Shown piece by piece: positions 26,101 through 37,871 of a stretch of 64,000 nucleotides of DNA. Origin of the DNA: Parascedosporium putredinis (Eukaryota; Ascomycota; Sordariomycetes; Microascales; Microascaceae); NCBI GenBank assembly GCA_949357655.1, contig CASHTG010000017.1:2470419-2534418 (forward strand), in the 5' to 3' direction. Both the position numbers and the translations under genes were made by a program. The notes beneath the pieces were generated by a model, which was given only the letters and a program-made list of their open reading frames with translations, had not been told where the DNA came from and did not search any database. Numbering within the stretch: the stretch's first letter is position 1; each line of letters begins with the position of its first letter.

Positions 26101-27039
26101 GTATTATTAATATTATCGCGCAACCTTGCACAGCCTTAATCACCCCTGCTCACCAAAAATTGAAAATACACCACCCATCAGAGACGGTGTGGTTAATGTG
26201 GCTGTTGCTTAGAGAGCGGGGTAAAACTGCTTCAACAACTTCGAATCCGATCCAAGTGCTCCCAGGAATAAGTAAGTGGCAATAAAAAGGAATCCAAATA
26301 CCTTAGGCCTTTCGCCATAAGTTCTCGGGGACAATGGTAAGACCAGAATCGTCAGCTTCAATTAGCAGTCGCTATCCTCAGCATCACACTCCACGAGCTT
26401 TCTTGGGGATCAGACGGAGGAACTCAGCCTCGTGGCTGCAAACCTGATCAATCCTGTATATGCTGCGGCGACAACGCAATCAATGCTTCTTGGTCTCTCT
26501 AGCTGCACAGCCACCCGTTTGACGGTCCCTTCCTCAGGGAACGGTCCCAAGCTTCAAGGAGGAACATTGAAAGCTCAAGGAAGTAGGCATGGTCGGGGTT
26601 AAGAATGTCAATCTTATTGTATACGGTGAAATATTTCGAGACTAGAGCGCTCTTGAATGTCAACAACACCAAAGTGTCATGAATTAGCCTTCTCAGCATG
26701 CTTCTCTGGCGAAAGGGGGCCATTCAGCCAAAAACGGACAATGACGGAGATGATACACGGCCACCTCCAACCCAATTAAGGTGGGCCCTCGTCCTAAACA
26801 ATGGCCCACAGCACTTTTCCAGTCCTAGCAAAAGCCATCCGTTCCTTCCACTCTCACTCACCGTAAGCGGCTGATACGAAGCTTGACCTTGAGAAATCGA
26901 GGCAATCCCTGCACACCCCTCCTCACCCCGCCTCCCTCGCCTGGCGAGGAGTGCTGGGCTTCGACAACTCGCTTTCGCCCAGGTCAGGATTCCCCTTAAG
27001 ACCAAGACCACCTTTTATTTTGGTCTGCCTACGAACTCT
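23145..27039. other. 3.9-kb divergent gene-free region
   Basis: Lies between the 5' ends of glucokinase and the Hsp70-like gene. It has several T- and A-runs (for example near 24070 and 24510) and many short ORFs on both strands, the longest 144 codons at 23740-24174 minus. None has recognisable domains or plausible splicing. A 74-codon ORF at 26499-26723 minus is helix-like but not recognised. Probably two long promoters with leaders, possibly with an unrecognised gene. Confidence 0.4.
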
Positions 27040-27506
27040 ATGAACTCACGCCTGAAAGCTTTTGGCTTTGGTAAACGGAAATCAACAGCCAGCATCCAGG
27101 GTGTGCCTGGGTCTGATAACCCCGCGACTGAGTCAAGTCACCGACCCAGCCTGACCCTACCCTCTCAAATATCGCAAATATCCCCGTCCCACACACCCGT
27201 TTCCTTAATATCTTCTTCTACCGCATCTGCGTCGAACGCTCCCATGAATCATCCGCCTCCTGGAAATCGTCCGCCCAGTTATACGGGCAACTTTCACGGT
27301 CAGCCACCCATTGGGCGCACTAGCCCCTCACCCATCCCGGCCCTACACGAACTCCACCGAGCCAAATGGTCGGAGGTCCTCCCCCATCAACACGGGGCCC
27401 CCGTTTCTGGATATCCTCCCCATGCTCAAGTTCCTGGCGGGCCTCCTCCGATGGGCGGTCCCCCAGGTTATGGGGGCGCAACCGGCTATCCCCCAGGGCC
27501 GCCACC

Positions 27507-27541
<35 letters not shown>

Positions 27542-29545
27542 CAGGCGGCCCCATGGCTCAGTACCATCGGCCTGGAAATCCCGCGGAGGTTGAGGGCAAT
27601 AGCCGGAGCAAGGCCCAGTTAATTGTTGGCATAGACTTTGTAAGGTGCCCTCCCAACCTCAGGAATATGCTTCAAGTAGGCATATCTTATATGTGCCCCA
27701 GCTGACTCAAGGCTGGGCAATACACTTTTCTAGGGAACAACCTTTTCTGGAGTCGCCTTCGCTTTTGCTACCAACAATGAAGCTAAGGAGGACATTATCA
27801 CTGAATGGCCCGGAGCTGGCTCATACACAAAACAAAAGGTTTAGTATTCCGCCGAGTGTGAGGCTCTGGAACCTACTGAAGCTAATACGGCGGGGTGCCC
27901 TAGATTCCTACCGTTCTCTATTACGACCAATATCAAAAGGTTGTAGGATGGGGTCCTGATATCGCCGATGCTCTTGCTCCTACTGGATACCCCAAGCCTG
28001 GGGTGCAGAAGGTTGAATGGTTCAAGCTTCAGTTAATGTTGAGCGGCAATACCTATATTGACCCGATCAACCTTCCACCGCTTCCACCAGGTAAATCCGA
28101 AATTGATGTTGCCGCCGATTATCTTTTCAAGCTTCGCCAGGCGATGCGGTCGGCCCTACAGAAGACCCTTGGAGAGGTGTTCAACCGAGAGGAAAGGAAC
28201 ATTCGATACTACCTAACCGTTCCCGCCATTTGGAACGATGCCGGAAAAGCTGCCACTCGCTCGGCTGCTATCCAGGCGGGGTTCCTCCGTGATGAGAATG
28301 ATAATCGTCTGACCTTAGTCTCCGAGCCCGAAGCTGCGGCCCTTTTCTGTTCCAAGACAGGGCTGTTGAATCTCAAGGTCCACGACGCCGTCCTCATTGT
28401 TGACTGTGGTGGTGGAACAGTCGATCTCATCGCCTATGAGGTCGAGGATGAGAATCCTTTCACTGTTGCCGAGTGCACCGCTGGCTCTGGAGATTCATGT
28501 GGTTCGACAGCACTTAACCGCAACTTTAGTAATATCCTCCGCACCAAAATTCGAAAGATGAAGCTTCCTGATGGCTCGAAGACCGCAGGTCGTGTTTATG
28601 CGAAGTGCATTATGGACTTCGAGAACCGAATCAAAGCCGACTTCCGTAACAACGGCCAGAAGTGGGCCGTTGATGTCGGTATTGAGGCTGAATTTCCTGA
28701 GGCCGGAATTGAGGAGGGCTACATGACATTTACCAATGAGGAAATTCTTCAGTGTTTTGAGCCAGTTGTCAATCGAATTCTAGAACTTGTGAGGAACCAA
28801 ATTATCGCCATCCAAGCTCAAAATAGAACACTTCAGAACATCTTGGTCGTGGGGGTTTTGGAGCTTCGGAATATCTTTTCCAGCAAATCAAACTTCACGT
28901 CCCTCCTCAGTTTCAGTCGAAAGTAGTCCGACCTATGGACTCCGTCGCAGCCATCGTCAAAGGCGCTGTTACAGCTGGCATTACCGAGCGCGTAATCACA
29001 CATCGCGTTGCCCGACGCCACTATCTCATGGCCACCCTACAACCTTTCAAAGAAGGTTACCATCCTGAGGCGTACCGAGTACCTTCGCTTGACGGTAAGG
29101 ATCGGTGCAAGTTCACACGGCAAATATTTGTTCAGAAAGGGCAAAAGGTGAAAATTGGTGAACCCGTCAAGGTCTCCTTCTTCCGTCAAGTTGCTCCTGG
29201 AGCTACCCTCATGTATGAGGATATCCTCTATGCTTGTGACGATGATGTTTGCCCCGAATACACCAAAGATCCTCGTAAGTCACCCACTTGCCCACCTGAC
29301 CTAGCACCCCAAACAGGAGAAAGCGCTAAGATTAATGTTTCTCAGGTATCAAAGAGGTCGTCACCCTCACATCAGATCTTTCCCGGAAGAATCTAGAAAA
29401 AGACTTCGAACGTATGGATACTCCGCAGGGCACATTCTACAGAGTCTACTTTGATATCTACCTAACTCTTGACGGCTCCGAATTCAGTGCAGAGTTGGTC
29501 TGCCAAGGCGAGGTTATGGGACGATGCAGAGCCCGCTTTAGATAG
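27040..29545 (+). CDS. HSPA12-like Hsp70 family ATPase with a Pro/Gln-rich N-terminus (frame broken)
   Basis: Divergent Hsp70-type nucleotide-binding protein, cytosolic by lack of signals. Exons are 27040-27639, 27734-27838, 27904-29274 and 29346-29545; introns are 94, 65 and 71 nt. The first 195 residues are low-complexity, with 11 consecutive Gln codons. The actin-like fold then starts at VGIDFGTTFSGVAFAF (phosphate 1, split by intron 1). It continues with LVSEPEAAALFC, VDCGGGTVDLIAYEV (phosphate 2) and ILVVGGFGASEYLF (adenosine motif). There is no canonical substrate-binding domain, as in HSPA12. One base must be restored in the G5 run 28851-28855. Three more C-run losses in exon 1 (27341-27343, 27381-27385, 27398-27402) cancel, so the open frame between them reads wrong residues. 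Client and role unknown. Confidence 0.85.
27508..27540 (+). repeat. CAG/CAA microsatellite encoding 11 glutamines
   Basis: Eleven in-frame Gln codons (CAA and CAG mixed) inside the proline-rich N-terminal part of the Hsp70-like protein. Likely length-polymorphic. Confidence 0.9.
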
Positions 29546-30209
29546 AATGGGTGCAAAACTTTTGGGATAGCCGTGCGTATTTGATCTCGTTTACTACCCA
29601 AGTCCAAGTTGCTTTTGCAGGCGGTGAGAACCATTGCTAGTATATTGTAGAGAGACAACCCGAGCTCGCAGCTTTCTTCTACTGCTAGCTTATTCGGCCT
29701 AGAACACAAAGCGTCTTGCAGACCAAGATAATCAAAGTATATATAATGAAGATCCAAATGTTTAGCAGCTACGTCGAAAAAAAGAAGCAGCTTCTTTCTG
29801 AATATATATATATATATATTTTATCATTAGAAAAGAACTGGTAAAGATGTCTAGGGTGGCTGTCATGTGACCTTCATCCTTTCGGCGTACGCGGTTTAGA
29901 TATCCTTCCTGGGTGACGGAGATAGCTAAATGGGATCCGATGGTTTTAAGGGGAATTTCTAACCCGGCCGCTAGAACCCAATTTCTTGAGCAGCTTCGAA
30001 GGTGAGGTTTAGTTCAACATGAAGAGCTACCTCTTGTCAAATGTGTAACCATTGAAGAGAGCTCGGCTCCTCCGCTCGAGTAAACTCCCAAAAGCCTAGC
30101 CAATAACATGCTAAATAAGGTGTTTTGGTAGGCGTTTAGTTTCTCAGGGTCATCAAGGGCTCTAGCCCAAGATACGACTCAAATCACGTCACGATTACTG
30201 CAGCCATCG
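29546..30209. other. Convergent intergenic region with an (AT)n tract at 29802-29819
   Basis: Separates the Hsp70-like gene from the ankyrin gene. It holds an uninterrupted AT dinucleotide run of about nine units. No gene is supported. Confidence 0.55.
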
Positions 30210-31031
30210 TTATTCATTTCTCAGTTTCTTCCCCTGCTTCATATTTTCCCACTCCGCCCTATCTTCTTCGTCGCTTCCGCTGAAGTCAGCATCCTCATCA
30301 TTGCCGCTCGTGACGGGCTCTTCGGTAAAAGCGATTCTGCCATCTCCTATCTCGGCTTGTATAAAATCTCCTTGGTTCAAGGCCGAGTATTCGTTCTTTT
30401 GTATTACCTGCCTAAGGCCGATGTTAAGCGGATCGACCAGCTGGTATGGTGTAAGGCCTCCTTTATTCTTCAGACGGGAATTAGAGCCTGCTTCAAGCAT
30501 CATCTCCACGAGGGCATTTCCGAAAGGTCGTTGCTCCGGTGGTTCAAGGTTTATCCAACGGATAGCAGAATGCAGTGGCGTGTCTCCTTCCCGCCGATTA
30601 ATTGGGTCGCATTCAAAATCGGGCTGGTCAAGGAGCATATCAATCACCTCATCTAAATGGCCTGATTAGCGATGTGTGAAGGATAGCGCCTATACAGGGC
30701 TGAATGGAAATGGTCTAAAGATGACAGCAGGTAGAAAGAGTTTATGAAGAGCAACTAACAATTTCCCTGAAGGGCCGCCTCATGATAGAGATGGTTACCC
30801 AAAACAGTTGTTGTGTCGTTTAGAAGACGGGTAATCTCGCTCTCACTCGAACAGCTGTCGATGATCTCGGCTAAGAGATCAACGTTATTTCTGCGGCAAG
30901 CTTCGATAAGCTGCTCCTCTTTCGATGCACCCTACTTGAATTAGAGATGTGTATGGCAATAAGTCAAGCCCGAGCTCGCACGTGCGTGAGACGCTTGGCC
31001 TAGGACCTACCTCATGCTCCTCGTTCGCCAT
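30210..31031 (-). CDS. YAR1: Small ankyrin-repeat protein, Yar1-like
   Basis: Yar1 is a small ankyrin chaperone for ribosomal protein Rps3; the family match here is by size and layout. Exons 31031-31011 (7 codons), 30931-30760 and 30661-30210 join in phase to 214 aa, close to Yar1. Introns are 79 and 98 nt. Ankyrin-type features are EEQLIEACRRNNVDLLAEII, LGNHLYHEAALQGN, GDTPLHSAIRWIN and KGGLTPYQLVDP. The C-terminus is acidic then basic (DADFSGSDEEDRAEW...KQGKKLRNE). No frame break is seen. The orthology, unlike the ankyrin fold, is not certain. Confidence 0.75.
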
Positions 31032-31657
31032 CCTCCGCTGAAATCCGGGATATTCTCTGCCTAATCTTAGGGATATACGCTGATTACTGCTTCAGAAATT
31101 AAAGTGCTTTTATTTCAATTACAGATGCAACCGGAGATAGGAAGATGTAGCTTGTCAATGTTGGGAGGGAGAGTTGATATCACCACCGTAAGGCTTCACG
31201 CCCAACTAGTCATGGCAAGCAAGCCAGAAAGGGAGCGCGGGGTACGGAACAAGTGAAATGCCGAGCTCCGGCGGGGCAGACATGCGATGCAATACATCTC
31301 CAGCAACGCCTATTTGTGTGTTTGCTGCAACAGCACACCATATTACATAAGCCACCCTCGACTGAGGTCCTCCAGATAATCGCGCTGCGCTTCATGCTTA
31401 GTACCGAGGTAGATCAAGGTGTTTCAAAGCAAATGCTGTATGTATAAATATCTATTCAGCAAGGGCATCAGGTCTTCGAGCATAAGGACTGACTTGGTGA
31501 AGTATAACGTGGACAACTTTGGTAGCCGTTCAACAACAGTAACCACTCATAAAAGGACGGTAATGAAAGATGAGCCAATGAGACCCCGCATCTACTTCCA
31601 AGGATCCCAGCCGAGCGGAATCAAGCCGAGAGGCTAATTAGAACCACTGAGATCAAT
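31032..31657. other. Intergenic region between the ankyrin and transporter genes
   Basis: Upstream region of the ankyrin gene and downstream flank of the transporter gene. No gene seen. Confidence 0.45.
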
Positions 31658-33745
31658 TCAACCAGCTTTAAATGTGCTCAGGCTTTTGTACTTTGGGTCT
31701 GCGCAGTTGCTTCGGTGATGTGTATTCAGCCTCGAAATATCAGCCGGCTCTTTCTCCAATGTGAAAAATGAAACAAAGATCATGACACCGCATACAGACA
31801 CCATGATCTTCATATTTGTTGCGAAAGCCACCGAGGAGGCAGCGTGGCTTCTCTCCGTCGTTTCCAGGAACCGGCCCGGTGACATATCGGGACCGTCGGT
31901 CGCGCGGTAGGTGCCTGGGCTCCGGCTTCCAAAGGTGGCTAAAACCATTGTCCAGATGGATATACCGAGGCAGCCTCCCAGTAACCGCGCCTGGGAGATA
32001 GCACCATGAGCCGTTGCTAAATCATCTGTGGGCACCTGTAGAGATGTCGCGATTGTGGCGGCCCCAAAACAGAGGCCAACGCCTAACCCAATGATGGATA
32101 GACACACGTGTAATACCTTGATTGAAGAGCTTGGCTCATCGATCCTTGCCATCAAACCTAGCCCTATTGTCTGGAGGAAGGAGGATGTAATCAATGTGTA
32201 GGACGTATTATTTCTCTTACTGGAAACAGCACCCGCAATAAAAGACCCTACTGCACATGCTCCGAGCAAAGGCAGCAATTTCAGGCCAGCAGTCAGCGAT
32301 CCCTCACCGTTTATTTCCTGGAACCTCTCGGGGATGATTACCATGAGAGATAAATATGGAAACCCGGTGAGGAGTGTAACCCTTCGTTGTGTGTATTAGC
32401 TTTAACAAACAATATATGGTGAACCTGCACAAGGGGCCACCAAAGACCAGGTCTTACAAGAAACTCGCTGTAAATGCTCGATTAGTAAACAGGCTCCCGG
32501 GCACTATTGACTTAATGCTGTTGAATAGGCCACGGCGAAGGGCAAGCTCCCAAGCTACAAGCGCGATCCCGCTCGCTGTAGCAATTACTATGGCCACGAT
32601 CGGGTAGGGTTCGTTTCGAGAGCCAACTGTTTCTGCCCCTTTCTGTATGGCCACGACTAGGAAACAGCAAGCACATAGTAGGGTAGAGCTTCCGAAGAAG
32701 TCAATCTGCTTGATCGATCCCCACGAGTATATCTTTTGGGGGCGCTGAGCAATGTCTTGTTCCGCTGGCCAAGCGAGTGCTATTAGGACAATAGCAAGCG
32801 CACTGCATGGCACGCTACCAACAGCATCAGCGTTGATCTACCACTGATTGAAAGGGAATAACCTACTTCATATGGAATATCCACCTCCAGGTTGAAAACT
32901 GCGAAATAACGCCGCCCAAAGTTGGCCCAAGGAGAAGGGAGCCTGCCAGCGTCAATCCAACTAAAGCGCTGACTAGGCTTGGTTTCTTAGTGGGGCCTAA
33001 TTCGAGAAGTGAGACTTGCGACAGAGCATAGAGTCCGGAACCCCTACCCCTTGGAGAGCTCGGCAAACTATCCTGCTGAAAGTATTACGGCCCGCCTTCA
33101 AACAAGAGAATTTGACCACGATAGCGTCAAAGGACTAACACTTACAGTTCCGTCATCCGAGTTGAAGTAGCACATCCGTGAGAGAAGGTCAGAAACAACA
33201 GCCAGGACCCCAAGAGAACATCCTTGCGGCCGAAAATATCGCTGAGTCGGGAGATCACAACTGCAAAACCTGAAATGTGCGTTAGACCAACTGTTGCCTT
33301 CCCCTCAACGGGGCGGCTAGCTACTGGTACCCATGTAAGTCAAGAGATATGCCAGGATAATCCAGGTGATGTTGTCATAGCTTTTCATTTCATCGCCAAT
33401 GGCAGTCATTGAGGTCGCCACAATACCAGCGTCGAGCGTTGAAAATAGGAGCCCCCGAGTATACTATCAATAAATTAAGCAATGTGACTTGTACGTATTA
33501 TCATAAAATAGACTTTACCAGAAGTTCAAGATAACCCTGCGAGACTTGGAGATGCGTGTTGTTTGGCCACATCCCCTCGAAGCGCCGTCGAGGAATACTG
33601 CTTTGCACTCAAACCTTGGTGGGGTTATTATTCCTCGACGACCAATCGGACGCGTTTTCAAAACTGCGTCCGGATGCCGGATGCCCCAGGTGGTTTCTAA
33701 GCGTCCAAGAGTTCCGGACCGAGGATATGTCATGTCGTCTCCCAT
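31658..33745 (-). CDS. MFS transporter, DHA2 (14-helix drug:H+ antiporter) type (frame broken)
   Basis: Probable plasma-membrane exporter; substrate unknown. Six exons can be traced: 33745-33519, 33463-33331, 33269-33146, 33072-32867, 32837-32458 and 32381-31658. Family landmarks are LLFSTLDAGIVATSMTAI (helix 1), WIILAYLLTYMGFA, the loop SRLSDIFGRKDVLLGSW (the D-x-x-G-R-[KR] motif A), CRALQGVGGSGLYAL (motif B region), and a glycine-rich GSLLLGPTLGGVISQ. Single-base restoration is needed in the C4 run 33041-33044 and the C5 run 33452-33456, and probably at the exon 4/5 junction near 32867. Without them the gene looks like three separate ORFs. The exact start and exon 4-5 join are tentative. 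No biosynthetic cluster is apparent around it. Confidence 0.75.
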
Positions 33746-36142
33746 TGATCCCGGCTCTCCTGCTTCGGCCTGGAAGGTTCAATGTTAGATTCGCCTTCCC
33801 TATAAGGGACACTGATCATCTTCTACTACCTAACTTGATGGGGTTCTTCCAGGTAGAAGGTAGGATTGGCATAAGAATCGCTAACTCTCACATCCTACCA
33901 CAGGGAGGTCTCTCTTATGTGAAGCCAAAGATTGAGGAGCCACGGAGAGTGAATGAAAGGGACTTGTATTTATCTATGCCCGTTTTGGGTTTTTGGTCCT
34001 CCTTTACTCCAAAATCAACATCGCACACAGTTCACACACCCACAATCCACAGTCTTCAAGATTGTCCACAGCGTGATCCTTCCCGCGGCCGGGTGTAACG
34101 CGGCTGGTGGAAGGCTTATCCGACACCTGATGAAGAACTCCCACCTATTATGATCAGAATCTGATTTTTTTACTATCGAACCCTAGAAGAAGAATATTGA
34201 AAAGATAGGTATTATACGTGTAGTATCTTTGGTATGATTAGGAGAGAGTCAGAGCCTGCGATCATATCAGAATACCAAGCCCGCCCCAGAAAAGCGTGTC
34301 TACATCTTGACACTTTCGCAGGGATAGATAAGGGGCACCGATTCACACATCCATTGTAATCAACCCCTTCCCCAATACAGTTTTCAAGACATAACCCTTC
34401 CCAGCATATCTCAGCCTATTTCCTGGCCTCTATATAGAGAGCCTCACTTTAATTGTTCATCTACCTACGCATTCTGTAGTGATAGCCAGATGGAGCAAAC
34501 GTCAGCCATGCTACGGTGTAGCACAGTTAATAGCAGCTTCCGGGTGTGGATCTTTTGCCGAAACTGTACGCACGTGCAACAAGAGATGCGTGCTGCGGAA
34601 AGCCGCCAGACAGTCATACGATAAGCCTCTAGAGGCATCGATTCCATTACTAGCCAACTCGTGGTCGTCGCATCAGCCATGAAAACACCCCTCCACCTTC
34701 CTAGGTCTTATGTCAATCTAGCCTGACGTGATCAAAACGAGCCCAGTAGCAGATGGCCTAATCGCTGAGCGTCTTCGGCTATTTTCCTTGCGAGAGCTAT
34801 TTTCCTTGCGAGAGCTATTTTCCTTGCGAGGTTGGAAGGGGTGGTTATGTCCAACGATCGAGATGACGCATCTACGTTTAACATGTCGTAAATACGCACT
34901 GCTCGCCATTGTTGAATCGCTGAGCAAGAAAGTTGCGACGATAAATTAACACAAATGTTAAACCTCACAAGCAGACATCCGCGTCATGTGGAACTCCCAG
35001 AAGGGACCAACCTCAGGCTTAATCTATAGGCAGAAGAAGACTGATATAGTGCCGCTTCCTCCTCAAAGCAACCGTGCGAGCTGTGTCAACGCGTTCAACG
35101 TTTGTGTAGTACAGTGAAGATCGCTGTCATGATGGCTCGGCCGGTTCAAGCAAATTATGATACCGCAAATGTCCTCGAGGATCTTGCACAATATCCACTC
35201 GAGCGTGACATCCGTGCGGTTTCTAATTGATCATTCTCGAGCGATTTAGGAACACTGTGGACTTTCTTCACGCCGGTGGCGGTTTTGAGATGTCTTAACA
35301 GCTTCAAGTTGATTTGCTGGCTGTTGTTGACAGGCCAGTATGGCGCTACAGCACGACCTTGATATCTTACACTACTGGTTAGTGTCCGAGGGCGGCCTAT
35401 GTGGGCGGAATGGGTGTTGGGTAGCTTTCCAGCAATGGGCCTCATACAGCCCTGTGTTCTATTCTGAATCGCATGGATCTTCCTCAAAATTATCGTTTCG
35501 TAACAGTAGCCCCGGATTGTTTGAAGAGCAAAGATTGTTCGAGGAGGTAAGAAGTAAAAAGGCAGGGCCATTCTGCATGCCTCGGTGGGCCTCGTTTACT
35601 AGGATATAGGCATACCTTGGTAGCTCGAGGATGGTTTGACCCCTAACAGCCCTTCGCAATCGAGGTGATACCAGCTCCTTCATCACGGCGACGACTTAGA
35701 TCTGGAATCAGAGACACCACGACATGGGTCGGTCTACTTATTTCAAAAATTACTTATCAGTTGATACTATCGTTGGCTTAGTCGACAAATGATAAACCAC
35801 AGTTCGAGACTTGCCCTATGTAGACCTGGCCAACACCGCCTAGCGATCTACATGTAGGTCTTATACCGAGATGTGGTTACAAAATAAGTTTTTCTTTCTC
35901 ATTTTCCTTCTTTTTTTAAAGAAAAGAAAGAAAATGGAGAAGCTCGGCCAAATTTAGAACGCATTGCCACACTAAAAGATTAATATAGAGGTAGAAGCTT
36001 AGGACTCGCAGCCTCCATATGCATCACTGAAGGGGCTCAGTGATGTTTTGAGGGTCGGGAGGTGACTGGGCCTCCGTCGCCTTCCTTATATAAGGGCCTT
36101 GGACATGTCCCCCTGGTCTAGTCATATTAAGCCTTTGTCGTC
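33746..36142. other. 2.4-kb gene-free region containing an 18-bp minisatellite
   Basis: Between the transporter 5' end and the MPC2 3' end. Several ORFs of 60-180 codons exist but none has recognisable domains. Some strings near 35450-35690 minus (ILELPRYAYILVNEAHRGM) could be relics. Confidence 0.4.
34779..34830. repeat. Three tandem copies of an 18-bp unit
   Basis: Unit CTATTTTCCTTGCGAGAG repeated exactly at 34779 and 34797, and partly (16 nt) at 34815. The length is a multiple of three, so each strand is open across it, but no surrounding gene is supported. Confidence 0.9.
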
Positions 36143-36873
36143 TCAAGCGGTGTTTCCTTGTGGGGGATTTCTTTTCGACTGCTCATATAAGAAGATTCGA
36201 GTGATTTGAATGGTACCAACGCAACCGAGGAAGAAATTTACCGCAGCTAGCCTATTGAATCCGTTATTGACGTTGTCTTCTTAAGGGTGGTAGCCGATGT
36301 GGGCTATCATGGAAGCCCATCAGCAGTAGGGAGCGTACAAGATGTTTCTTGGCTTGATGATTAGGCACCATCGCGTCCAGATGATCCCCGTCATCGTCAG
36401 CGCCAAATTTTGGGTGAGTGACAGCTTCTCGGCGGGACGGGCGAAATCAGAAATGCCCGCAATTACTATAGCCCACTAGAGAACAATGTTAGGTGCGATT
36501 CTTAGCTAAAGGAGATGCAAATGGTGCCATCGATGCGAAGTACCTTCATAACAGGAGCCCTAGAAAAGGTTGTCAGGATACGGGAAGAACATGAAATCAA
36601 GCCCAGGTCAGGCCGGTGATAGCCATGACCTAGTAGCAGAGGGACGTACCAGAAATGGACCGTTTTTAACCCAACCGGGCTGTTCCACATTCGCTTGAAC
36701 CAAGACTCCCGTGCTTCGGCGCCAGCCGCGGTCCCTTGCCAACGCCGGGTGCTATTCCGTATGCTTCCGAAGTTGGTAGTTCCTGACGGAGCAGCACGCG
36801 TTCGCCACGCCGATGATAGTGGCTGGCGGAAGAGAGGCCGAGAGGCATTGAGGAAGCTTCGTGTGGCGGCCAT
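36143..36873 (-). CDS. MPC2: Mitochondrial pyruvate carrier subunit, MPC2 type
   Basis: Subunit of the inner-membrane carrier that imports pyruvate into mitochondria. Four exons, 36873-36650, 36559-36544 (only 16 nt), 36475-36339 and 36251-36143, join in phase to 161 aa. Introns are 90, 68 and 87 nt. The Arg/Ser-rich N-terminus lacking acids (first about 50 residues) fits a presequence region. The MPC signature is GLKTVHFWAPVMKWAIVIAG, then DFARPAEKLSLTQN, GIIWTRWCLIIKPRN and LAAVNFFLGCVGTIQITRIFLY. The 16-nt microexon encodes most of APVMK, so an unspliced ORF loses all membrane helices. No frame break is seen. It is divergent from complex I gene NDUFA2, a pairing that could allow co-regulation of mitochondrial genes. 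Confidence 0.95.
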
Positions 36874-37341
36874 GATGAGATCACCTGTCCTGTTCCCAAT
36901 CTACAGTTAGGATTGTGTCAAGCAAAAGAGATAAATGAGGTTGGTGTGGGTTTGGGGGCTATAAAGAAGCAAGAGACTAAGAAAACAAGGCTGAAAGCCG
37001 AGAGGGTATGTGCTCGGCTTGTCCTAATGCCTTTGTGACGACCGTTGAGCTTCAGGATCCGATAATCAGGGATGATGATTTTGGTTGGGGTCGGGGATAA
37101 GGGTCCGGAGTTGGCCCGCCAGCTCGCCTTGCACCATCCGTGTCCCAATTATATAATCATATAATCACATTCACTCTGTGATAGAGTTTCGGAAATACTA
37201 TTTTCCTTGACCAATGAGCTGACAGGTGATTTTCACGTATCATCAAAATAGCGTTCCTGTTTGCGAGCACCAACGAATCCTTATTATAACAACGGCCATC
37301 CAGACAGTCTTTTGGCTTAGTTTGACCTTTGAAAGGAGAAA
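36874..37341. promoter_or_regulatory. Shared divergent promoter region, MPC2 and NDUFA2
   Basis: 468 nt separate the start codons of two nuclear genes for mitochondrial inner-membrane proteins. This is inferred from position only; no specific binding site was identified. Confidence 0.5.
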
Positions 37342-37871
37342 ATGTCAAGCCGCTATGCTTTCACCAAGACAGTGAAGGAACTACGGTTCCTTTTCTGTCA
37401 GACTTCAGATCACAGTAACACTGTTCGGCAAGTGTTTCCCAAGCACACTCCCGGAGGCTATCCATTCGTTAGAGGCAGCTTATGTTGCAATTTTTATGTG
37501 AGAAAAGAACTGCCTCGACTAATAACGTGTACTACTATAGATCCTTCCTTACGCGAGCGTACCCGATTATGAAGAAGAACAATCCTCATGTGCCGATCTT
37601 GATCCGTGAAGGGACGGGAGCGCTTCCACGCGTATATGCTCGATATGGTACAGTCCTTCCAGCTAGCTATCAGCATCTTACAGAGTGACTGAGAACTTCT
37701 AAGCAGCTAACACAGAAATCTTAGATCTTGGACAAGAACAAACGTGCTCCCTAGAAGGTGATATCTCTCTCTATATCTCAGAAACGCGCACCGTCCTAAC
37801 CCTTCTCAGGTCTTTCCGACAAGCAAATCGAAGAAACCGTGACGAGCCTGGTAAAACCCACGAGTCTTTAA
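37342..37871 (+). CDS. NDUFA2: NADH:ubiquinone oxidoreductase 10.5-kDa subunit (NDUFA2/B8 type)
   Basis: Accessory complex I subunit with a thioredoxin-like fold. Four exons, 37342-37427, 37541-37647, 37725-37757 and 37810-37871, join in phase to 95 aa, the normal size. Sequence landmarks are MSSRYAFTKTVKELRFLFCQ, RAYPIMKKNNPHVPILIREG, PRVYARYDLGQEQ and GLSDKQIEETVTSLV. Intron 1 (113 nt) begins GCAAGT and ends TATAG, a GC-AG intron with otherwise perfect donor consensus. Introns 2 and 3 (77 and 52 nt) are GT-AG. Because every exon is short, an ORF search shows only misleading fragments. No frame break is seen. Confidence 0.93.
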
